From: Rhodobacteraceae bacterium UBA6141 | GTDB lineage: Bacteria; Pseudomonadota; Alphaproteobacteria; Rhodobacterales; Rhodobacteraceae | Length of the DNA: 9,733 bases | Reading direction: 5' to 3' | Assembly: GCA_002423245.1 (NCBI GenBank) | Contig: DIVD01000008.1 | Span: forward strand, 1-9,733 | Shown: piece after piece, positions 5,911 to 9,733 of the stretch | Layout of the letters: the number at the start of each line of letters is the position of its first letter | Numbering within the stretch: the first letter of the stretch is position 1 | Notes under the pieces: model-generated | Database searches by the model: none | Told to the model about the DNA's origin: nothing | The model's input: only the letters and a program-made list of their open reading frames with translations | Program-made: the position numbers and the translations under genes

Positions 5911-7299
5911 ATGACGACAGAGCAACAGACCCTCGCCCGGCTGGAGGCAGTGCTGGGACCGGGGCGGGTGCTGACGGGCCCGGCGATCCCGCCCGCCGCC
6001 CATCGCGACTGGAGCCCCGAACGCGGCGGCACGCCACTGGCGCTGGTCGCGCCTAGGGATACGGCCGAGGTTTCGGCAGTCCTGCGCCTGTGCCATGCCG
6101 ACGGTATCGGCGTCGTGCCGCAGGGCGGGCGGACCGGGCTGGCGGGCGGCGCGGTGCCGGGTGAGGGGACGGTGCTGCTGTCGCTGGCGGCGATGAACCG
6201 GATCGAGGACATCGACACCGATGCCGGGCTGATGGTGGTCGAGGCCGGCTGCATCTTGCAAGCCCTGCAAGAGGCCGCGGCGGCGGCCGGCTGGAGCCTG
6301 CAACTGGATCTTGGCGCGCGCGGCTCGGCGCAGATCGGCGGCAATATCGCCACCAATGCCGGCGGCAACCGGGTGATCCGCTATGGCATGACCCGCGACC
6401 AGGTGCTGGGGCTGGAGGTGGTTCTGGCCGACGGCACGGTGCTGTCGATGATGAACCGGATGCCGAAGAACAATGCGGCCCTTGATCTCAAGCCGCTGTT
6501 CATCGGCTCCGAGGGCGCCCTGGGCGTCGTGACGCGGGCGGTCCTGCGGCTGCGCCCCGGGGTCGCCGGGGCGAATGCGGCGCTGGTGGCCTTGCCGGGG
6601 TTCGACGCGGCGGTCAAGCTTCTGGCCCATGCGCAGCGGCGGCTGTCGGGCCGGATCACCGCCTTCGAGCTGATGTGGCCGGACTATTACGACGCGGTGC
6701 TGCGCGAGGCGGGCAAGCGCGCGCCGCTGCCGCCCGGATCGGCTCTCTACGCGCTGGTCGAGATGCAGGGCGCCGACCCCGATGCCGATGCCGCGCCGTT
6801 CGGGGCAATGCTGGAAACCGCAATGGAGGGCGGGCTTATCCTGGACGCGGCGCTCGCGCGATCGCAACGCGAGGTCGATGACTTCTGGGCATTGCGCGAC
6901 GGCGTGGCCGAGGTCAACGCGCGCTGGAGCCCGGTGATCAATTTCGACGTATCGGTGCCGCTGACCCGGATTGGCGCCTGCGTCGAGGAGATCCGCGCGG
7001 CGCTTTCCGCCAGCTATCCGGCGCTGCAATGCGCGTTCTTCGGCCATGCCGGCGACAGCAACCTGCACCTGCTCGCCGGCCCGATCGACCCGATCGACCC
7101 GACGGGGCACGGGATCGAAAGCCTGGTCTACGGCATCATCCGCGCCTTTGGCGGCTCGATTTCCGCAGAACACGGCATCGGCCTGCACAAGAAGCCATGG
7201 CTGTCCCATAGCCGCAACGCCGAAGAACTTGCCCTTCTGAGGCGGCTGAAGACGCTGATGGATCCGAAGGGAATCCTCAATCCCGGCAAGGTTCTCTGA
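5911..7299 (+). CDS. FAD-linked 2-hydroxyacid dehydrogenase, D-2-hydroxyglutarate/D-lactate dehydrogenase family
   Basis: This flavoenzyme of the vanillyl-alcohol-oxidase fold oxidises a D-2-hydroxy acid to the 2-oxo acid, passing electrons to a carrier rather than NAD+. The protein is 462 aa with no signal peptide. The FAD-binding domain covers about residues 40-215, with PQGGRTGLAGG (70-80), GSAQIGGNIATNAGGN (138-153), RYGMTRDQVLGLEVV (157-171) and GSEGALGVVT (199-208). The C-terminal FAD-oxidase domain has H379 and H386 in GHAGDSNLH and E420 in SAEHGIG, positions that bind the catalytic metal in human D2HGDH. It ends with the typical DPKGILNPGKVL. A perfect 9-base tandem duplication at 7081-7098 encodes PIDPID. 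It starts 57 bp after the aldolase gene with a weak GGGGGA ribosome site, and is probably the last gene of the operon. Together with a 4-hydroxy-2-oxo acid aldolase, its likely job is to make that oxo acid from an imported 2-hydroxy acid; substrate identity is inference. Confidence 0.9.
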   Translation: MTTEQQTLARLEAVLGPGRVLTGPAIPPAAHRDWSPERGGTPLALVAPRDTAEVSAVLRLCHADGIGVVPQGGRTGLAGGAVPGEGTVLLSLAAMNRIEDIDTDAGLMVVEAGCILQALQEAAAAAGWSLQLDLGARGSAQIGGNIATNAGGNRVIRYGMTRDQVLGLEVVLADGTVLSMMNRMPKNNAALDLKPLFIGSEGALGVVTRAVLRLRPGVAGANAALVALPGFDAAVKLLAHAQRRLSGRITAFELMWPDYYDAVLREAGKRAPLPPGSALYALVEMQGADPDADAAPFGAMLETAMEGGLILDAALARSQREVDDFWALRDGVAEVNARWSPVINFDVSVPLTRIGACVEEIRAALSASYPALQCAFFGHAGDSNLHLLAGPIDPIDPTGHGIESLVYGIIRAFGGSISAEHGIGLHKKPWLSHSRNAEELALLRRLKTLMDPKGILNPGKVL

Positions 7300-7308
7300 A
7301 ATGTGCGA

Positions 7309-7326
7309 GGGACGTTGTTGCAAAGA
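7309..7326. repeat. Left terminal inverted repeat of the IS (imperfect)
   Basis: The end sequence contains TGTTGCA followed by AA, matching the core of the right end. The first five bases and the inner side differ, and the exact boundary is uncertain by a few bases. Confidence 0.5.
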
Positions 7327-7415
7327 GGCGTCTTGACCCGGACCTGGAACTCGGCGACCTGACGGTCGAAGTCCCGCGCCATGAGGCGCTGGCCCAGTAG
7401 TTTGATACAATGCAT

Positions 7416-7447
7416 CCAATCGTCGGGAAAACGATCCCGGATCGTAT
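7416..7447. other. Palindrome-rich insertion 2 in the transposase gene
   Basis: Thirty-two bases separate the catalytic-glutamate codon from the resumed MHCIKLLG frame, where homologues have about 6, a net gain of about 26. It contains the perfect odd palindrome ACGATCCCGGATCGT (7431-7445) and an overlapping CGGGA/TCCCG stem (7424-7428 with 7435-7439). Confidence 0.55.
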
Positions 7448-7798
7448 CTCGACGCGGCTCCGGCGGTGATAGCCGCTCCATCGTCGCCAGATGGTTCGGC
7501 CGAGGCGCTTCGATGCACGCAAGGCCTCGTTGCGTGCAATCGCACCGGGGGTGTCGGGCTTCCAGGGCTTGGCGTTCTTGCGGGGCGGGATGATCGCGGC
7601 GGCACCTCGGGCGGTGATGGCGTCGTGGCACTTGCGGGTGTCGAAGGCGCCATCGGCGGTGACGCTGGCGATCTCCTGTTCGGGCGGGATCTGGTTCAGC
7701 AGTTCGGGCAGCATGGGTGCATCGCCGACGTCGCTGGTGGTGAACTCGGCGGCTCTGATTTCCAGCGTTTGCTCGTCAATTCCGATGTGGATCTTGCG

Positions 7799-7839
7799 CC
7801 GTGAGCCATGTCGCGCCACCGGTCCGAGCGACCATGGCG
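7799..7839. other. Hairpin-forming insertion 1 in the transposase gene
   Basis: Forty-one bases occupy the place of about one codon between the KRRV and RKIHIG segments of the transposase, a net gain of about 38. The stretch can fold on itself: GCCATGTCGC (7806-7815) pairs with GCGACCATGGC (7828-7838) as a 10-bp stem with one bulged base. The sizes depend on my recollection of the intact protein; the frame change itself is certain. Confidence 0.55.
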
Positions 7840-8290
7840 AACGCGACGCTTCGTGCCACCATGCTTGCGGACGTTCCACTCACCTTCGCCCTCGACCTTG
7901 ATCCCTGTGCTGTCGATCAGCAGGTGCAGCGGGCCTGCTGATCCGCGATATGGGATGTTGACCTTGAGGGTTTTCTGGCGGCGGCTGAGGGTGCTGAAGT
8001 CGGGCACCGCCCAGTCCAGGTCGATCAGCCGCAGCAGGCTCTCGACGAACCCGGTCGTCTGGCGGAGCGCCATGCCGAACAACACCTTCATCGTCAGGCA
8101 GGTCTGGATCGCCGCATCGCTGTAGTCCCGCTGTCGGCCGCGCTTGCCCGTCGGTGCAGCTTCCTAGGTCATGGCGGGATCGAACCAGATCATCAGCGCA
8201 CCGCGGCGCTTCAGCGCTTCGTTGCACGCGGGCCAGTTCCTGGTCTTGTAGGCGGGGGGTGTGGGTCTGCTCATGCCCCCCCGCTACCAC

Positions 8291-8314
8291 GATGGATTCA
8301 CAAGTGAATCCATC
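8291..8314. repeat. Perfect inverted repeat between transposase start and right IS end
   Basis: GATGGATTCAC (8291-8301) and GTGAATCCATC (8304-8314) are perfect reverse complements separated by two bases. They lie between the transposase start codon (8274) and the right terminal repeat. Possible roles are a binding site for a repressor or the transposase, or a hairpin in the transposase leader that limits translation from outside transcripts. It is probably an original part of the element. Confidence 0.8.
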
Positions 8315-8316
8315 AT

Positions 8317-8336
8317 GGGATTTGTGCAACAGAGCC
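8317..8336. repeat. Right terminal inverted repeat of the IS
   Basis: Read inward on the minus strand this begins GGCTCTGTTGCACAAATC, a typical IS5-family end. It shares TGTTGCA and the following As with the left end. Confidence 0.65.
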
Positions 8337-8594
8337 GGTTTGGCCCGAAGAGAGACAACCATTTTGATTGGGGTCGCGCTGAAAACGGTCTGCAAGATCG
8401 CGACGGGGGGGCGATGCAGGATTTTGTCGAAGTATTTCTGATAAGATCGCAAATTTGATGAAGTAAATGACGCCGCTGTCCTTTTTGGCGAACTGAGATC
8501 ATTGTGCGTGCAAGCAAATGATTTCGCATGGCCGCATGGCCAGGTCGCGAGGCAAGAACGTCGTGGGCGGCGATGGACGTAAGGGGTTTCCTCC
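8337..8594. other. Non-coding stretch between the IS and the metal transporter gene
   Basis: These 258 bases hold no convincing gene on either strand; short open frames here lack family features and ribosome sites. The middle (about 8421-8470) is markedly richer in A+T than the rest of the window and should carry the promoter of the downstream gene, but I find no well-spaced -35/-10 pair. An 8-base sequence GCATGGCC is repeated in tandem at 8526-8541. I see no tRNA, riboswitch or clear terminator. Confidence 0.5.
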
Positions 8595-9293
8595 ATGAGC
8601 AGGCTGTCACATTCCGAAGTTCACATGGTGCATCGCATCGGCTGGTTGCGCGCCGCCGTGCTGGGGGCCAACGACGGTCTCGTTTCCACAGCCAGCCTCG
8701 TGGTTGGCGTCGCTGCGGCAGGGTCCGCGCGTCCCGAGATCCTGATTGCCGGTCTTGCAGGGCTTGTCGCCGGGGCGATGTCGATGGCAGCCGGCGAATA
8801 TGTCTCCGTCAGCTCACAGACCGATGCGGAGCAGGCCGACATCGCGCGCGAAACCCGCGAACTGAGGGAAACTCCTGAGGCGGAGCTCGACGAGCTGACA
8901 CGCAACTATGTCGCGCGCGGGCTTGACGAGAGTCTCGCGCGCCAGGTCGCGACCCAACTGACCGAGAAGGACGCGCTTGGCGCGCATTCGCGTGACGAGC
9001 TTGGTATCCCAGAGACGGTGACCGCGCATCCGATCCAGGCCGCCCTCGTGTCAGCGGCCACTTTCGCGGTCGGGGCTGTCGTGCCGCTGATCATTGCGGT
9101 GCTCGCGCCTGCCGCCCAGATCACGCTGTTCGTCGCGATCACGACGCTGGCCGCACTTGCGGTGCTGGGCGGCCTTGGGGCGTCAGCGGGCGGCGCGGGC
9201 ATCTTCAAGGGCGCGATGCGCGTCACCTTCTGGGGGGCGCTTGCCATGGCTGCCACCGCTGGCGTGGGCATGCTCTTCGGGGTTGTCGCTTGA
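8595..9293 (+). CDS. VIT1/CCC1-family Fe2+/Mn2+ transporter
   Basis: This is an integral membrane protein of the vacuolar iron transporter family, which moves Fe2+ or Mn2+ out of the cytoplasm, probably in exchange for protons; in bacteria a detoxifying role is likely. The protein is 232 aa. Five hydrophobic segments lie at about 18-42, 47-69, 147-170, 175-198 and 209-231. The first carries the hallmark AVLGANDGLVSTASLVVG (21-38), with D27 at the position used for metal transport in the plant homologue. The second ends in GAMSMAAGEYVSVSSQTD (60-77). The cytoplasmic loop at about 78-140 is rich in glutamates (E79, E86, E89, E92, E95, E97, E100), matching the metal-binding domain. There is no N-terminal ferritin-like domain as in MbfA-type members. 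ATG 8595 has AAGGGG at 8581-8586, eight bases upstream. Which metal it moves cannot be decided from sequence. Confidence 0.92.
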   Translation: MSRLSHSEVHMVHRIGWLRAAVLGANDGLVSTASLVVGVAAAGSARPEILIAGLAGLVAGAMSMAAGEYVSVSSQTDAEQADIARETRELRETPEAELDELTRNYVARGLDESLARQVATQLTEKDALGAHSRDELGIPETVTAHPIQAALVSAATFAVGAVVPLIIAVLAPAAQITLFVAITTLAALAVLGGLGASAGGAGIFKGAMRVTFWGALAMAATAGVGMLFGVVA

Positions 9294-9372
9294 CCGCTCA
9301 GTGCCGTGAAACTCGCGGCCTCCACATACGAGCCCGGCCATTTTCCCGCGTGAAGCGGTTGGTGCGCCGGGC

Positions 9373-9733
9373 ATGAGCAGCCTGCTTCCCTCGATCGCGT
9401 CGCTTGGGTTGTGGGGCTATTGGGTCATCGGCTTGATGGCCTTCGGTGAGGCGTTTGTTCTGACCAGCGTGTTTTCGCCCGGCACGGTCGTGGTCGTGCT
9501 GGGCGGCGCTCTGGCCGCGCAGGGGCTCTACGACATCTTCGACATGATGTGGTTCGTCGCCATCGGCACCATCATCGGATCGCAGGCGAGCTTCTGGCTG
9601 GGCACGAAGGGGGAGGCGCTGTTCGGCAAGGGGCACGCAGTCCTGTCAGCAGCACATCTTGAACGCGGCCAGCGGTTCTTTGCGAAATATGGGGGCGCCA
9701 GCATCGTGATCGGCCATTTCCTTGGCCCGTTGC
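9373..9733 (+). CDS. DedA-family (SNARE-associated) membrane protein, partial at the 3' side
   Basis: The frame opens at ATG 9373 and is still open at the window end (120 codons seen). It reads MSSLLPSIASLGLWGYWVIG, then GEAFVLTSVFSPGTVVVVLG, then an IGTIIGSQASFWLG helix and FFAKYGGASIVIGHFLGPL. This is the DedA pattern: an acidic residue followed by a PG re-entrant loop, a G-x3-G-type helix, and the F/Y-rich segment before the conserved (R)F-x-GP-R region. DedA proteins act in the inner membrane; several are undecaprenyl-phosphate or phospholipid flippases, and others affect proton-motive force and drug tolerance. Typical length is near 200 aa, so roughly 60% is visible; a C-terminal fusion cannot be excluded. 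The usual arginine before the F-x-P motif appears as histidine (GHFLGP). The ribosome site is weak. It follows the metal transporter gene by 79 bp and may be cotranscribed. Confidence 0.85.
   Translation, partial: MSSLLPSIASLGLWGYWVIGLMAFGEAFVLTSVFSPGTVVVVLGGALAAQGLYDIFDMMWFVAIGTIIGSQASFWLGTKGEALFGKGHAVLSAAHLERGQRFFAKYGGASIVIGHFLGPL

Larger units (their letters stand above)
7335..8274 (-). pseudogene. IS5-family DDE transposase, inactivated by several lesions
   Basis: The reading starts at ATG 8274 (MSRPTPPAYKTRNWPA). It hits TAG at 8166-8164 where homologues, as I recall, have tryptophan (TGG), a single-base change. It resumes in the same frame (8163 to about 7840) with the conserved MKVLFGMALRQTTGFVESLL region and first catalytic aspartate in LLIDSTGIKV. 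A short insertion (7799-7839) shifts the frame; the next piece (about 7798-7448) holds the second aspartate in TADGAFD and the start of the IS5 signature Y-x2-R-x3-E. A second insertion (7416-7447) falls directly after that glutamate and shifts the frame again. The last piece runs from 7415 to about 7335 (MHCIKLLGQRLMARDF onward). The C-terminal ~18 residues expected in homologues are missing. The homologue comparison is from memory, but the frame changes and stop are read directly. No full-length product can be made. Confidence 0.88.
7309..8336 (-). mobile_element. Degenerate IS5-family insertion sequence
   Basis: This is a roughly 1.03-kb element containing a broken DDE transposase on the minus strand and imperfect terminal inverted repeats that share TGTTGCA (7316-7322 on the left; TGCAACA 8325-8331 on the right). 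The right end reads inward as GGCTCTGTTGCACAAATC, a form common among IS5-family elements. The left end (GGACGTTGTTGCAAAGA) matches it only in part and lies unusually close to the transposase coding sequence, so the left side has lost DNA. No target-site duplication is visible next to the ends. It sits 9-10 bp after the stop of the FAD dehydrogenase gene, so it does not break the catabolic operon. It cannot move by itself; an intact relative might mobilise it in trans if the ends still work. Confidence 0.85.

Noticed and set aside
7081..7098. Tandem 9-base duplication CCGATCGAC in the FAD dehydrogenase gene
   Set aside because: It only adds an in-frame PID repeat in a loop region and is too short to imply a function beyond slippage.
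5440..7653. Long open frame on the minus strand (737 codons) opposite the aldolase and FAD dehydrogenase genes
   Set aside because: Same low-complexity antisense pattern; the + strand genes have clear motifs and ribosome sites.
7799..7839. Programmed frameshift joining two transposase frames, as in some IS families
   Set aside because: The junction has a multi-base insertion rather than a slippery run, and there is also an upstream amber codon and a second frame change, so decay explains it better.
8526..8541. Tandem GCATGGCC repeat as a regulatory iteron
   Set aside because: Only two copies of 8 bases in GC-rich DNA; no further copies or origin features nearby.
9294..9372. Terminator between the metal transporter and DedA genes
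   Set aside because: Only a 4-bp CCGC/GCGG stem is present and there is no T-tract, so no intrinsic terminator is supported.

Overview
This GC-rich window (about two thirds G+C by eye) looks like part of an alphaproteobacterial genome, most likely a member of the Rhodobacterales. The grounds are codon use, a TRAP-type carboxylate uptake operon, and an IS5-family transposase of a type I associate with Paracoccus and Roseobacter replicons. The taxonomic call is inference; no rRNA or marker gene is present. All intact genes lie on the + strand, and the only minus-strand gene is a dead transposase.

Region 1 (about 89-7299) is a catabolic operon. It begins with an IclR-family regulator, followed by an AT-rich 148-bp gap that probably holds the operon promoter. 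Next come a complete tripartite TRAP transporter (periplasmic DctP, small permease DctQ, large permease DctM), an acylating acetaldehyde dehydrogenase (DmpF/MhpF type), a 4-hydroxy-2-oxovalerate aldolase (DmpG/BphI type), and a FAD-linked 2-hydroxyacid dehydrogenase related to D-2-hydroxyglutarate and D-lactate dehydrogenases. Stops and starts overlap or nearly abut from DctQ to the aldolase, so these genes should be cotranscribed and translationally coupled.

The aldolase/dehydrogenase pair normally ends aromatic meta-cleavage pathways. Here no dioxygenase, hydrolase, decarboxylase or hydratase is present; the pair sits between an organic-acid importer and a 2-hydroxyacid oxidase. The simplest reading is that an imported 2,4-dihydroxy acid (or close relative) is oxidised at C2 to a 4-hydroxy-2-oxo acid. 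The aldolase would then split it to pyruvate plus an aldehyde, and the aldehyde would be channelled to acyl-CoA. This is the most interesting hypothesis in the window. It is supported by gene content and by two aldolase positions that differ from the DmpG pattern.

Region 2 (about 7309-8336) is a degenerate IS5-family element inserted about 10 bp after the last stop of the operon. Its transposase carries an amber codon, two short palindrome-rich insertions that each shift the frame, and a lost C-terminus.

Region 3 (8337-9733) has a 258-bp non-coding stretch, then a VIT1/CCC1-family divalent metal transporter, then a DedA-family membrane protein cut by the window end. These look unrelated to the catabolic operon.
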